Shown here: piece after piece, positions 53,197 to 63,544 of the stretch
Numbering within the stretch: position 1 is the stretch's first letter
Layout of the letters: each line of letters begins with the position of its first letter
Assembly (NCBI GenBank): GCA_001898465.1
Contig: MKTX01000001.1
Location: 496,001-560,000, forward strand
Reading direction: 5' to 3'
Origin: Sphingobacteriales bacterium 39-19
GTDB lineage: Bacteria; Bacteroidota; Bacteroidia; Chitinophagales; Chitinophagaceae
DNA length: 64,000 nucleotides
Translations under genes and position numbers: made by a program
Notes under the pieces: model-generated
The model's input: only the letters and a program-made list of their open reading frames with translations
Told to the model about the DNA's origin: nothing
Databases searched by the model: none

Positions 53197-54702
53197 ATGA
53201 AAATTCTTTCACCACTTATATCACGTTTGGCTCGCATGCGTTTGTGGCGAATAGAAAACTGGACAAACCACCCGGCAGTTGCCCAGCGGGAAGTGTTGCA
53301 ACACCTGGTTACGGCCGCCCAATACACAGAATTTGGTAAGAAATATGGCTTTAGCCGCCTTTTTAATTTAAAGGAATTTAAAAAAAGAGTTCCCATACAT
53401 GAGTATCCTGATTTGAAACCCTACATAGAAAGAATGATGGCCGGGGAAGAAAATATATTATGGAATGAACCCATTAAATGGTTTGCCAAATCATCCGGCA
53501 CCACCAGTGAAAAAAGTAAGTTCATTCCTATGAGTGATGAAAGTTTAAAAGACAATCATTACCAGGCAAACAAAGATGTACTCACTAATTATTATAAAAA
53601 TTTTCCCGGCAGTGATCTTTTAACGGGCAAGGGGCTCGTAGTAGGCGGTTCGCACCAAATCAATAAATTGAATGAGAATATCCAGTATGGCGACCTGAGT
53701 GCCGTACTCATGCAAAATTCCCCCTTCTGGGGACAATGGTTAAGAACTCCCGAACTGAGTATTGCCCTGCTGGATGAATGGGAAACAAAAATTGAAAAAT
53801 TAGCTCAAACAACATCACTTGAAAATGTAACATCCTTGGCCGGCGTTCCCACATGGTCCCTGATCTTATTAAAAAGGATTTTAGAAATTACGGGCAAAAA
53901 AACGATAAAAGAAGTGTGGCCCAACCTGGAGCTTTATATTAACGGCGGTGTTTCCTTTGTACCCTACCGGGAACAATTTGAAAAAATTATTGGCGCCCCC
54001 ATTAATTATTTAGAAGTGTATAATGCCAGCGAAGGCTTTTTTGCAGCCCAGGAAAAACCAGGAGATAATGGTATGACCTTATTTACCGAGCATGGTGTTT
54101 TTTATGAGTTTATGCCCATTGAAGAATACAAAAAGCAAAATCCCGTTACCCTGGGTTTAGCAGATGTTCAATTGCATAAAAACTATGCACCGGTAATAAG
54201 TACAACAGGCGGACTGTGGCGCTACCTTATTGGCGATACAATTCAATTCACTTCCTTAAACCCCTATCGCATAAAAGTGAGCGGCAGGCTTAAGCATTAC
54301 ATGAATGCTTTTGGTGAAGAAGTAATTGTAGATAATGCCGATCATGCCATTGCCCTGGCCGCACAAAAAACAAATGCTATTGTAAATGACTATACAGCGG
54401 CTCCTGTTTATTTTACAGAATCCAGCAATGGCGCCCACGAATGGCTTATAGAATTTGATAAAGAGCCGGCAGATATGCAAACATTTACCCGGGAACTGGA
54501 TGCGGCCTTAAAATCATTAAATAGTGATTACGAAGCCAAGCGCCATAAAAATATTGCACTTCGCATGCCCATTGTAAAATCAATTCCTATGGGTGTATTT
54601 AATAAATGGCTTCACAATAAAGGCAAAATGGGCGGGCAACATAAGGTGCCCCGGCTCAGCAACGAAAGGAGTATTATTGAAGAAGTTTTACAATTGATTT
54701 AA
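53197..54702 (+). CDS. GH3 auxin-responsive promoter family protein
   Basis: 501 residues. The GH3/acyl-adenylate enzyme fold is visible in FAKSSGTTSEKSKFIPMS, VYNASEGFFAAQE and YLIGDTIQFT with GRLKHYMNAFGEEVIV. Plant relatives join amino acids to hormones; bacterial members are widespread and their substrates are unknown. I choose ATG 53197; the frame extends 17 codons to a TTG but family proteins start at the basic IENW region. It follows a strong terminator, so it is separately transcribed. Confidence 0.9.
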   Translation: MKILSPLISRLARMRLWRIENWTNHPAVAQREVLQHLVTAAQYTEFGKKYGFSRLFNLKEFKKRVPIHEYPDLKPYIERMMAGEENILWNEPIKWFAKSSGTTSEKSKFIPMSDESLKDNHYQANKDVLTNYYKNFPGSDLLTGKGLVVGGSHQINKLNENIQYGDLSAVLMQNSPFWGQWLRTPELSIALLDEWETKIEKLAQTTSLENVTSLAGVPTWSLILLKRILEITGKKTIKEVWPNLELYINGGVSFVPYREQFEKIIGAPINYLEVYNASEGFFAAQEKPGDNGMTLFTEHGVFYEFMPIEEYKKQNPVTLGLADVQLHKNYAPVISTTGGLWRYLIGDTIQFTSLNPYRIKVSGRLKHYMNAFGEEVIVDNADHAIALAAQKTNAIVNDYTAAPVYFTESSNGAHEWLIEFDKEPADMQTFTRELDAALKSLNSDYEAKRHKNIALRMPIVKSIPMGVFNKWLHNKGKMGGQHKVPRLSNERSIIEEVLQLI

Positions 54703-54776
54703 CGGGGCAATGCCAAAAAAAAATTAAACTTGCATTCTCTTACAATCCGCTCATAGCAGAGCATCAAATTAAAAAC

Positions 54777-55205
54777 ATGAAGACGCTTATATTTTCCTTT
54801 ATCTTTTTTGCAGGGTTATTATTTGGCTTCACATCCTGCCAAAACAAATCTGATGATATGACCCCCGACCCCCAGGTGGAGCTGGCTCTCACACAAGGTA
54901 CCTGGCGGGTGTCGGCATATACCGTAAATGGTACCGACCAGGCGGCATTATTTAATGGCTACATCTTTACGCTAAACCAAAATAATACCGCCAGCGCCAA
55001 TAACGGAACGGTTACCAATGGAACCTGGGCGAGCAGTACAAACAATGGCGCCAAAACAATTTCTATCGATTTAGGAACCAGCATGCCTTTCATTATTTTA
55101 AACCAACCCTGGAAAGTGGGTGCGTTTAATTTTACCACCGTAAACCTATCATTCTCTAGTATCAACCCTACCGTACAGTCAGTATTGATATTACAGAAAA
55201 ACTAA
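54777..55205 (+). CDS. small lipocalin-like lipoprotein
   Basis: 142 residues. Signal peptide with lipobox Cys21 (FTSC). The body is beta-strand-rich, with WRVSAYTVNGTDQAALFNGYIFTLNQNN in part, and resembles the lipocalin-like fold common in Bacteroidota lipoproteins. No ligand or function can be assigned. It stands 74 bases after the GH3 gene and 68 before gcvT. Confidence 0.65.
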   Translation: MKTLIFSFIFFAGLLFGFTSCQNKSDDMTPDPQVELALTQGTWRVSAYTVNGTDQAALFNGYIFTLNQNNTASANNGTVTNGTWASSTNNGAKTISIDLGTSMPFIILNQPWKVGAFNFTTVNLSFSSINPTVQSVLILQKN

Positions 55206-55273
55206 ACCTGAATTAGATTTGAAATGCCTGGCATTTTGTTCCGCAATTTGTTTTACTTTGCCGCAAAAATAAA

Positions 55274-56359
55274 ATGAAGACCACACCCTTTACATCAAAG
55301 CATATCATGCTCCAGGCTAAAATGGCCGAATTTGCAGGCTTTAATATGCCCATTTCATATAGTGGAATTAAAGAAGAACATGCAGCAGTAAGAAATAATG
55401 CCGGCGTTTTTGATGTAAGCCATATGGGTGAATTTATACTTAAAGGACCCCAGGCGCTCCCACTAATACAAAAAATAACCAGCAACGATGCTGCTAAACT
55501 CACTGCGGGCAAGGCACAATATAGCTGCTTTCCCAACGAGGAGGGTGGCATTGTAGATGATTTACTGGTTTATTGCCTGGAAGAAAACAAAGCCTATATG
55601 CTGGTAGTAAATGCAGGTAATATTGATAAAGACTGGAACTGGATTACCAAGCACAATACCGAAAATGCAGAGATGCATAATATTTCTGATAAAACCTGCC
55701 TGCTTGCTATACAAGGCCCTAATGCCACCAAAATATTACAACCCCTTACCGATGTGGATATTTTGAATTTAAAATATTACACATTTGCAAAAGGTAAATT
55801 TGCCGGCGTAGAAAATGTACTGATTAGCGCAACCGGGTACACGGGTGCCGGGGGTATAGAAATTTATTTTGAAGATACAAATGACGCTGCCCATACAATT
55901 TGGGATGCCATTTTTGAAGCCGGTAAAGCCAAAGGAATAAAACCCATTGGCCTGGGAGCCAGGGACACCTTACGCCTCGAAATGGGTTTTTGCTTATATG
56001 GAAATGATATAGATGATACCACTTCTCCATTAGAAGCGGGGCTGGGCTGGATAACCAAGTTTAGTAAAGATTTTATATCTAAAGAGATATTTGAAAAACA
56101 AAAAGCAACAGGAGTAGAAAAAAAACTGGTAGGCTTTGAAATGATCGATAAAGGAATTGCCCGCCATGATTATGAAATAAAAGACGCTGCCGGAAATATC
56201 ATCGGCAGGGTAACATCGGGTACACAAGCACCTAGTTTAGATAAAGCCATAGGCATGGGTTATGTGAAAACACCCTTTGCTGCACAGGGAACTGAAATTT
56301 ATATTGCTGTACGCAATAACCTGGTAAAGGCAAAAGTGGTTAAAATGCCTTTTGAGTAA
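55274..56359 (+). CDS. gcvT: glycine cleavage system T protein (aminomethyltransferase)
   Basis: 361 residues. It transfers the C2 of glycine to tetrahydrofolate in the glycine cleavage complex. Landmarks: [17 protein letters not shown] near the start, [21 protein letters not shown] and [20 protein letters not shown], which bind folate. Other gcv genes are not nearby. It is 39 bases from comB, so they may share a transcript. Confidence 0.96.
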   Translation: MKTTPFTSKHIMLQAKMAEFAGFNMPISYSGIKEEHAAVRNNAGVFDVSHMGEFILKGPQALPLIQKITSNDAAKLTAGKAQYSCFPNEEGGIVDDLLVYCLEENKAYMLVVNAGNIDKDWNWITKHNTENAEMHNISDKTCLLAIQGPNATKILQPLTDVDILNLKYYTFAKGKFAGVENVLISATGYTGAGGIEIYFEDTNDAAHTIWDAIFEAGKAKGIKPIGLGARDTLRLEMGFCLYGNDIDDTTSPLEAGLGWITKFSKDFISKEIFEKQKATGVEKKLVGFEMIDKGIARHDYEIKDAAGNIIGRVTSGTQAPSLDKAIGMGYVKTPFAAQGTEIYIAVRNNLVKAKVVKMPFE

Positions 56360-56398
56360 TCATCATTCATTAAGTAATAAGCACTTCTTTTTCCTGAT

Positions 56399-57124
56399 AT
56401 GGCAAAACCTCAACTGCATGTGTCACTTTCACCAGCCTTACTTCATTTAGAAGAAGTGAATAACAGCATCGTTGTAATTATTGATGTGCTCAGGGCAACA
56501 TCCACAATTGCTACAGCGCTCTACAATGGCGCAAAAGCGATTGTACCGGTAGATAGCGTGGCCGAGTGCATAAGAATAGGAAAACAAATTGAAGCCATTA
56601 CAGCAGGAGAAAGAGACGGCCATATTGCCGAAGGTTTACAATACGGAAATTCTCCATTTGAATACCCGCCCGAATTTATTAAAGACAAAGTATTAGTACT
56701 CACTACCACCAATGGTACCAAGTTATTACACATGGCGCTGGAGAAAAGCGCCCGGGGAATTATAACCGGTTCTTTTCCCAACCTGGGTGCCGTTTGTGAG
56801 TACATAAAAAACAGCCGGGAAAATATTATATTGGGTTGCGCCGCATGGAAAGACAGGATTAATATTGAAGACAGCCTCTTTGCCGGCGCCGTTATTAATC
56901 ATGTAAAAGAACATGTGGAAATAAAAGGAGATGCTGCATCCATTGCACAAGGATTATATGAAAAGGCAAAAGATGATTTATTTGAATATATGAAAATAAA
57001 TAACGCCTCTCATTATCATCGCCTCATGGGTTATGGCCTGGAAAAAGATATTCGTTATTGCCTTACCCCCAATGGAGCCAATATACTCCCCCTTTTCGTC
57101 GATGGAAAATTAGTGAAAGGTTAA
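56399..57124 (+). CDS. comB: 2-phosphosulfolactate phosphatase (ComB family)
   Basis: 241 residues. The ComB signatures VVIIDVLRATSTIATAL, GERDGHIAEG, LTTTNGTK and ILGCAAWKDRINIEDSLFAGA are clear. In archaea it makes sulfolactate for coenzyme M; in bacteria without coenzyme M it may make sulfolactate for another purpose or handle a different substrate. Its genetic partners (comA, comC) are not in this window. Confidence 0.9.
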   Translation: MAKPQLHVSLSPALLHLEEVNNSIVVIIDVLRATSTIATALYNGAKAIVPVDSVAECIRIGKQIEAITAGERDGHIAEGLQYGNSPFEYPPEFIKDKVLVLTTTNGTKLLHMALEKSARGIITGSFPNLGAVCEYIKNSRENIILGCAAWKDRINIEDSLFAGAVINHVKEHVEIKGDAASIAQGLYEKAKDDLFEYMKINNASHYHRLMGYGLEKDIRYCLTPNGANILPLFVDGKLVKG

Positions 57125-57183
57125 GATTCCCCTTTTTCATCCTTAGTTTGCCTAAACCCTTCCCCGGTTGAAGAATTTTCCTT

Positions 57184-57191
57184 TACTTTTG
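57184..57191 (+). promoter_or_regulatory. -7 promoter box TACTTTTG of the SNF2 gene
   Basis: Perfect TAnnTTTG, 66 bases before the proposed TTG start at 57258. Confidence 0.45.
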
Positions 57192-57257
57192 CAAATTGCC
57201 CTTTTTTGAACGATCAGTGCAAAACCACCTATTGTTAAAAGTAAATCAGGAAATAAA

Positions 57258-60200
57258 TTGGCCTTACCCCATCTTGTAAAACATATTTATAATAACGGCA
57301 CAGAAGAAGTCATCAGGCGTGGAAAAAAAATTCATGCATTTGGATTTGTAGAATTGATAGAACATGATGAATTGATGAGCAGCATTGTCTTTAGAGTAAA
57401 AGATGATAGTTATGCCACATTTTACAAAGTGTATATCCAAAAGTATGATGATGCAAAAATGATGAACCTGCGCTGCAGTTGCCCCTATAACCTGGGAGAT
57501 ATTTGCCGCCACGAAGCCGCCGCATTGCTCCGCTTGCAGGATATGGCAGATAAAAACTTACTTACCAGCGATGCCATTCAATATGATCAGCGGCATACCG
57601 TTGCTAAAATGAAGGATATTAACCTTAAGATGATCCGGTTATTTGCTTCACCAGAAATTATTGACCATGCAGAAAAAATGTTGCCAACCGGTAAAGCCAG
57701 GATCGTAAAAAGCGGGGATGAAAGAGTAGAAGCAATCATTACAGAAGGAAGCACGGAATACCCGGTGGTCATTCAAAAAAATGATGAAAAAAACTTTGAT
57801 ACCTCCTGTACCTGTGTGGAAACAGAACACCCTCTTTGTGTTCATAAAACCATGCTTTTTCTGCAATTGCTAAATAATCACGGAGCTTTTTATTTTGATA
57901 GTATTCGCAACTGGGATAAAGAAAAAAATAAATTGCTTCAAATATATGGCTATAGCCTGCAGGATGACCTCACCGGCAAATTTGAATTTAATTATAAAGA
58001 CGGCAAACCTTTTTTAAAACTCTTAGACCCCTCCATTAAGCGGGTTGCCTCACTACCTTCCCGTATGCCCTTTATAAAACCGGAATATAGTTTTAAAAAA
58101 GAACCGGTAGTTGCAGAACCCGGCCGGGAGGAAGTGGCCGAAGAAAAATTACTTCGCCTGGGCCTTGTATTTAATTTTAATGAAAATAAATTCCCCGGAT
58201 TTTCTGTGGATGCTGTGCAGGGAATAGCAGATGAAACCGGGAGTACATTTATTGAAAAAATAGAAAAATTAGACCTTACAAAATTTGTAAATACCGATTC
58301 CTATACCGAAGGGGATAAGCAACTTTTTCAACAAATAAGAAAAGTTCAACAGGTAGAAATAAATAAATATTTAAACCGCAACTCTCCTTTCAGCGGCTTC
58401 TGGGAAAATATTATTCAAACCGAAGGCGAAGAGCTCCCCGAAGAAACAAGGGCGCTTATCAGCGAATACCTGCATCCAAAACTCAAAAAAATGATGGCAG
58501 AACAGGCGGGTAACTCGCTGCTATATGTTTTGCCACGGGGAAAGACTTTTAAAACAGCCGAATTGGTAAATGTAGAATTGAGTGAAAGTAGTTTGTCTCC
58601 CTTATTTAAAGTTGTAGCAGTACAAGACCATTTTGAAATTGAATGTAAGGCAAAGATGGGCAGCCTCGAACTCTCGCTACACGAAAATGAGTGTGACAGC
58701 AGCCTCTTGTTTTTGTATAACGGTATTTTATACAGTTGGGAAAATACAGATGCTATATTACGCACTGAAAGTTTTGTGAAGAAGGGGAACATGGTGCTTA
58801 CCAAAGAAAACTGGACCGATAAAATGCGGGACATTATTTTACCCCTTGCCAAAGAATACCCGGTAGAGTTTGATAAAAGCTTAATTAAAGAAGTAATGGA
58901 CGGAAACCCTGAAGTAAAATTATTACTCCAGGAAAAAGGAGAACACCTGGTATTTCAGCCTGTATTTAGTTACAAAGGATTTGATGCAAAACCCAAAGAC
59001 AAAGAAAGGATACTGGTGGCCGATGGTGATAAAATTTTAATGATAAAAAGGCATGTAACTGAAGAGCAGGCTTTTTTACAAAAACTGCAAAGCCTCCATT
59101 CAAATTTTATATACCACGCCGAAACTGGGTGCCTGGTATTGAAAGGGATAGATGTATTAAAAAATAACTGGTTCTTTTTATTTGTAGATGCCATGAAAGA
59201 ACTGAAAGTTTCAGTATATGGTTTTGAAGCATTGAAGAATTTCCGGTTTAATACCGCCCGGCCCAGTACACACATACATGTAAGCAGTGGGTTAGATTGG
59301 TTTGATGCTAAAGTAGAAATTGATTTTGCCGGGCAGCGTGTGGGTATTACAGATATTAAAAAAGCCCTGGCAGGAAAACAATCCTTTGTACAACTGGGAG
59401 ATGGCACTTTTGGGATATTACCCGATGATTGGCTAAAAAAATATTCTCTGCTCTTTAAAGTAGGGGAAGGCCGAAACGATAAGCTGCGGCTTACAAAATT
59501 TCACATGAGTGTGATAGATGAATTGTATGAAAATAAAAACCAGGAAGAATTAAGCTTTAACCTGGATGCTAAATATGAACGCTTGCGGGAGTTTAAAAAC
59601 ATACCCGATACAGCCCCTCCGGCCGAGGTAGAAAATATTTTAAGGCCCTACCAGGTATCGGGATTTCAATGGCTTAATTACCTGAATGATGTAGGCTGGG
59701 GCGGCATCCTGGCAGATGATATGGGACTAGGCAAAACGGTGCAGGCACTCAGTATGCTGGATCATTATAAAAAAACCAACGAACAATTAAGGGCCATTGT
59801 AATTTGCCCCACTACACTCATATATAACTGGCAAAATGAAATCAAAAAGTTTACACCTTCCCTTACGCACCACATTCATCATGGGAATGCCCGCATCCGT
59901 AAAACGGAAGAGTTGGAAAAATATGACATCGTAATAACTACTTATGGTACGTTAAGAAGTGATGTACAACTCTTCATGAAAATTTTATTCGACTATGTGA
60001 TCCTGGATGAAAGCCAGGCCATAAAAAACCCCGCCTCTAAAGTAACCAAAGCAGCGGGCTTGCTGGTGGCAAAAAACAGGCTATGCATGAGTGGTACACC
60101 GCTTCAGAATAACACCTTTGATATTTTTGCACAAATGAATTTTTTAAACCCGGGCCTACTGGGCAGCATGGAGTTTTTTAGAAATGAATTTGCAACCCCC

Positions 60201-61028
60201 ATTGATAAATTTGGTGAGCAGGAACAAAAAGACCATTTAAGAAAATTATTATACCCTTTTATATTAAGGCGTACCAAAGAACAAGTAGCCAAAGACCTTC
60301 CTGAAAAAACAGAAACTATATTATTTTGTGAAATGCAGCCGGCTCAGCGTAAAATTTACGATGCTTACCGAAACAGTTACCGGGATAAAATTTTAGGAAC
60401 AATAGATGAACAGGGAATCGATAAATCTCAACTTACCATTTTACAAGGGCTTATGAAACTTCGGCAAATTTGCGACAGCCCCTATATATTAAATGAAGAA
60501 GAAAAACTCCCCAATGAATCCATAAAACTAGAAGAACTAACCCGTGAAATCACAGAAAATATCGGGGAACATAAAGCGCTGGTTTTTTCCCAGTTTTTAG
60601 GAATGCTGGCTTTAATTAAAGAAAAACTAATAGCCCAAAATATTCCATTCGAATATTTTGATGGCAGCACCAGTACGGTAGACCGGGAAAAAGCAATTCA
60701 AAATTTTCAAAATAACGACAATTGCCGGGTGTTCTTAATTTCATTAAAAGCGGGGGGGGTGGGCTTAAACCTTACAGCCGCCGATTATGTGTACATTGTA
60801 GACCCCTGGTGGAACCCGGCCGTAGAGCAGCAAGCTATTGACCGTACACACCGTATTGGCCAAACAAAAAACATATTTGCTTATCGAATGATTTGCATAG
60901 ATACCATCGAAGATAAGATTATGCAATTGCAGGAAAGAAAACGGATACTGGCCAAAGAACTAATAGCCGATGATACTAATTTTATAAAAGCGCTTACCAA
61001 GGCAGATGTAGAATACCTGTTCAGTTAA
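57258..61028 (+). CDS. SNF2-family helicase with two SWIM zinc motifs
   Basis: 1256 residues. Two CxC-x7-CxH SWIM-type zinc motifs lie at C73/C75/C83/H85 and C184/C186/C194/H196. A long central region (about 220-780) is little conserved. The SNF2 ATPase follows: DDMGLGKT (820-827), DESQ (917-920), SGTPLQNN, RRTKEQVAKDLPEK, SLKAGGVGLNL and the arginine-finger segment QAIDRTHRIGQ (1192-1202). It probably remodels DNA-protein complexes. No ATG is in frame upstream, so the start is taken as TTG 57258; the frame opens at 57210. Confidence 0.9.
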   Translation: MALPHLVKHIYNNGTEEVIRRGKKIHAFGFVELIEHDELMSSIVFRVKDDSYATFYKVYIQKYDDAKMMNLRCSCPYNLGDICRHEAAALLRLQDMADKNLLTSDAIQYDQRHTVAKMKDINLKMIRLFASPEIIDHAEKMLPTGKARIVKSGDERVEAIITEGSTEYPVVIQKNDEKNFDTSCTCVETEHPLCVHKTMLFLQLLNNHGAFYFDSIRNWDKEKNKLLQIYGYSLQDDLTGKFEFNYKDGKPFLKLLDPSIKRVASLPSRMPFIKPEYSFKKEPVVAEPGREEVAEEKLLRLGLVFNFNENKFPGFSVDAVQGIADETGSTFIEKIEKLDLTKFVNTDSYTEGDKQLFQQIRKVQQVEINKYLNRNSPFSGFWENIIQTEGEELPEETRALISEYLHPKLKKMMAEQAGNSLLYVLPRGKTFKTAELVNVELSESSLSPLFKVVAVQDHFEIECKAKMGSLELSLHENECDSSLLFLYNGILYSWENTDAILRTESFVKKGNMVLTKENWTDKMRDIILPLAKEYPVEFDKSLIKEVMDGNPEVKLLLQEKGEHLVFQPVFSYKGFDAKPKDKERILVADGDKILMIKRHVTEEQAFLQKLQSLHSNFIYHAETGCLVLKGIDVLKNNWFFLFVDAMKELKVSVYGFEALKNFRFNTARPSTHIHVSSGLDWFDAKVEIDFAGQRVGITDIKKALAGKQSFVQLGDGTFGILPDDWLKKYSLLFKVGEGRNDKLRLTKFHMSVIDELYENKNQEELSFNLDAKYERLREFKNIPDTAPPAEVENILRPYQVSGFQWLNYLNDVGWGGILADDMGLGKTVQALSMLDHYKKTNEQLRAIVICPTTLIYNWQNEIKKFTPSLTHHIHHGNARIRKTEELEKYDIVITTYGTLRSDVQLFMKILFDYVILDESQAIKNPASKVTKAAGLLVAKNRLCMSGTPLQNNTFDIFAQMNFLNPGLLGSMEFFRNEFATPIDKFGEQEQKDHLRKLLYPFILRRTKEQVAKDLPEKTETILFCEMQPAQRKIYDAYRNSYRDKILGTIDEQGIDKSQLTILQGLMKLRQICDSPYILNEEEKLPNESIKLEELTREITENIGEHKALVFSQFLGMLALIKEKLIAQNIPFEYFDGSTSTVDREKAIQNFQNNDNCRVFLISLKAGGVGLNLTAADYVYIVDPWWNPAVEQQAIDRTHRIGQTKNIFAYRMICIDTIEDKIMQLQERKRILAKELIADDTNFIKALTKADVEYLFS

Positions 61029-61040
61029 TATTTCAAAATA

Positions 61041-61067
61041 AAAAGAGCCGGCATTACCGGCTCTTTT
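61041..61067. terminator. bidirectional Rho-independent terminator
   Basis: Perfect 11-base stem (61041-61051 with 61057-61067), five-base loop, T-run, between the convergent SNF2 and DUF4920 genes. Confidence 0.85.
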
Positions 61068-61088
61068 TTTACAACCAGTATCTTTTAT

Positions 61089-61565
61089 TTATGATGTTGC
61101 AATCGTAATTCCCGATGCCGTAAAACGGATTTCATTTTTGGGTTCGGTAATAGCATCAATTTCAGCCTGTGTTTTTTTAGCATCTTCGGCATAGTGCTTT
61201 TGCTCAGCTACAGAACTGGTTTTAATTTTGGCATCGCCTGTCATAACAACCATTTTACCAATAGCGGCCGTGGGTACAAAAAAAGCATAGTCTTTCATTT
61301 TTACCATAATCTTTGTTTTGTCCGTAGTTTCCAGGGTAACCCAGCATCCTTTTTTACTGCATACATCTGTTACTTTACCTTTAATGGTTATATTTTCCAG
61401 GGGCTGTTTTTCCAGCAATGCAGGGAGTTCGTCAACAGGAATTACTTTGTCAAAAACCGGGCTGGCACCATATACATCCCCGGGATTGGCATCACCAGCC
61501 GGTGGCTGCGCCTGTAAAAAGGTAACAGAAAATAAAAAGGGAATTGCAAAAAGTATTTTTTTCAT
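61089..61565 (-). CDS. DUF4920 secreted protein
   Basis: 158 residues with a signal peptide. The DUF4920 core shows VYGASPVFDKVIPVDEL, ITIKGKVTDVCSKKGCWVTLE and MVKMKDYAFFVPTAAIGKMV. The conserved CxxxxC pair (VCSKKGCW) could bind metal or form a disulfide. Many Bacteroidota carry it; function unknown. It is convergent with the SNF2 gene and divergent from the amidase. Confidence 0.85.
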   Translation of the reverse strand: MKKILFAIPFLFSVTFLQAQPPAGDANPGDVYGASPVFDKVIPVDELPALLEKQPLENITIKGKVTDVCSKKGCWVTLETTDKTKIMVKMKDYAFFVPTAAIGKMVVMTGDAKIKTSSVAEQKHYAEDAKKTQAEIDAITEPKNEIRFTASGITIATS

Positions 61566-61745
61566 GTTTTTCTAATTTCGTTTTTAAGTGTGCAAACCTA
61601 CATAAACGGATTGTAAAATACCGGCAAATTTTCATTTTTTAACAAGGAGCCGTTGCAATCTGTTTAAGGTTTCCAGGCAATTACCAAAATGAGAATGATA
61701 CCGGGTGTTTATTCTATATTTTTACAAAGAATCAATGTTTGAATT

Positions 61746-63491
61746 ATGAAAATTTTATGTAGTGTTTGCGGCCTGTTATTATTCATTTCTCATGCCCTGT
61801 CGCAAGAAAACCCATTTATAAAGTTGGTGAATCCCACTAAAATAATTAATAAGGTTTCTGCCAGCAGGCAATTTTTAATAGGCAGTACTTGTAAAACCTG
61901 TACACTTACAGTGAACGGGGAAAACGCAAAAGTATATGCAACCGGCGCCTTTGCTTATGAGCTAAATTTAACCGAAGGCGATACCAATTTTATTATGCAG
62001 GCAACAAATGCCGCAGGTAAAAAAATAGTAAGAAACATAAATTTCAATTATAAAAAACCCGACCCTCCCACGCCGGTAACGGTACCCGCTATTGAAAGCA
62101 TACAAACATTTCCTGCAGGTAATTTAGTATTAGCCCCGGGAGATAAAATTAATTTTAGAGTAAAAGCATTGCCCCAAAGTAAATTAATTACTTACAACAA
62201 TACTGTTTTATATGAGTTGCCTGAATCACAAACACAAGGGATGCCCGGCATTTACCAGGGAACATACACAGTAAAAGAAACCGATGATTTCGCTTCTTTA
62301 AAATTTCCGGTATACTTAGAGGCTCCCCATGGCGAAAAGGTTAATAAAGAAACCCAGTATAGCTTCTCGGTAATGTCCCCATTAAGTTCAGATATATGTT
62401 TTACCAAAGGCAGGCTGGCCCATTTGGTATATGGATTGGGGCAAGATCGGCTGGGTGGTGCAAAAATGGGATATATTGACAGCCTTATTCCATTAAAAAT
62501 TATAGGGAAAGTAGGGTCTGATTATAAGGTTCAATTAGCAAAAACCAGGGTTGCTTATATACCCGACGATTTGGTAACGCTGGCACCAAAAGGCACTTTG
62601 GCACAAGGGTCTTTAACGGGGTCCTGGCAGGTTTATGGCGATAGCTTATATGATTATGTGCAGGTAAGCCTGGGTGAGAGATTACCTTACCAGGCTATGC
62701 AACTGATTAATCCGTCAAGAGTGGTAGTAGATATTTTTGGAGCTACCGGAAACACCAATTGGATCAAGCAACTGCAAACGGTAAAAGAAATAAGTAATGT
62801 AGATTATGAACAAATTACAGATGATATTTTCAGGGTTACCATTTGGCTAAAACATCCACAACACTGGGGCCATGCTGTATATTATAATGGCAAGTCGCTG
62901 GTAATAAAAATAAAGCAACAGCCTCCCTCACTGGCCTTAAAAAATATGACAATTGCGGTAGATGCCGGACACGGAGGAAGCAATACCGGGGCAGGCGGGC
63001 CCACCGGCTCTTCAGAAAAAATGATTGCCCTTTCGCTTTCTTTAAAATTGCAAAAAGCGTTAGAAAAAGAAGGTGCCAAAGTGATTATGACAAGAACAAA
63101 AGAAGTTTTTTTTGACAATAAAGAAAGAATTTTATTTTACCGGGATAGTGTTCCCGATTTGTTGCTTAGTATTCATTTAAATTCTGCCGCCGACCCCATT
63201 AGAGCAGGAGGTACCAGCACCTTTTATCGTTATCTTGGTTTCAGGCCCTTAAGCGTATATATTCATAACCGCATGCTTGAGCTGGGGTTAAAGGATTACG
63301 GCAATATCGGCTCATTTAATTTTATGCTTAATAGCCCTACCGAATACCCGAATGCTTTGATAGAGACGCTCTTTATAAGTAACCCAGAAGAAGAAATGCT
63401 GATATTGGATGAAGGCTTTCAACAAAAAATGGCCGACAAAATTGTTGCCGGGGTAAAGGATTTTTTGCAGCATACAGCCCGGGATAAGTAA
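61746..63491 (+). CDS. N-acetylmuramoyl-L-alanine amidase (Amidase_3)
   Basis: 581 residues with a signal peptide. The last 180 residues are a zinc amidase that cuts stem peptides from peptidoglycan: H409 (VDAGHGG), E424 (SSEKM), H477 (SIHLNSA) and the catalytic E540 (IETLFIS). The N-terminal 380 residues have an Ig-like strand region and an AMIN-like domain near YDYVQVSLGERLPYQAMQL. It likely acts in division or wall turnover. Start at ATG 61746. Confidence 0.93.
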   Translation: MKILCSVCGLLLFISHALSQENPFIKLVNPTKIINKVSASRQFLIGSTCKTCTLTVNGENAKVYATGAFAYELNLTEGDTNFIMQATNAAGKKIVRNINFNYKKPDPPTPVTVPAIESIQTFPAGNLVLAPGDKINFRVKALPQSKLITYNNTVLYELPESQTQGMPGIYQGTYTVKETDDFASLKFPVYLEAPHGEKVNKETQYSFSVMSPLSSDICFTKGRLAHLVYGLGQDRLGGAKMGYIDSLIPLKIIGKVGSDYKVQLAKTRVAYIPDDLVTLAPKGTLAQGSLTGSWQVYGDSLYDYVQVSLGERLPYQAMQLINPSRVVVDIFGATGNTNWIKQLQTVKEISNVDYEQITDDIFRVTIWLKHPQHWGHAVYYNGKSLVIKIKQQPPSLALKNMTIAVDAGHGGSNTGAGGPTGSSEKMIALSLSLKLQKALEKEGAKVIMTRTKEVFFDNKERILFYRDSVPDLLLSIHLNSAADPIRAGGTSTFYRYLGFRPLSVYIHNRMLELGLKDYGNIGSFNFMLNSPTEYPNALIETLFISNPEEEMLILDEGFQQKMADKIVAGVKDFLQHTARDK

Positions 63492-63544
63492 TACGCCATA
63501 TTGGGTATATTTATTTTAGTTGTTTAGCTTACTTTTATGGTAGT

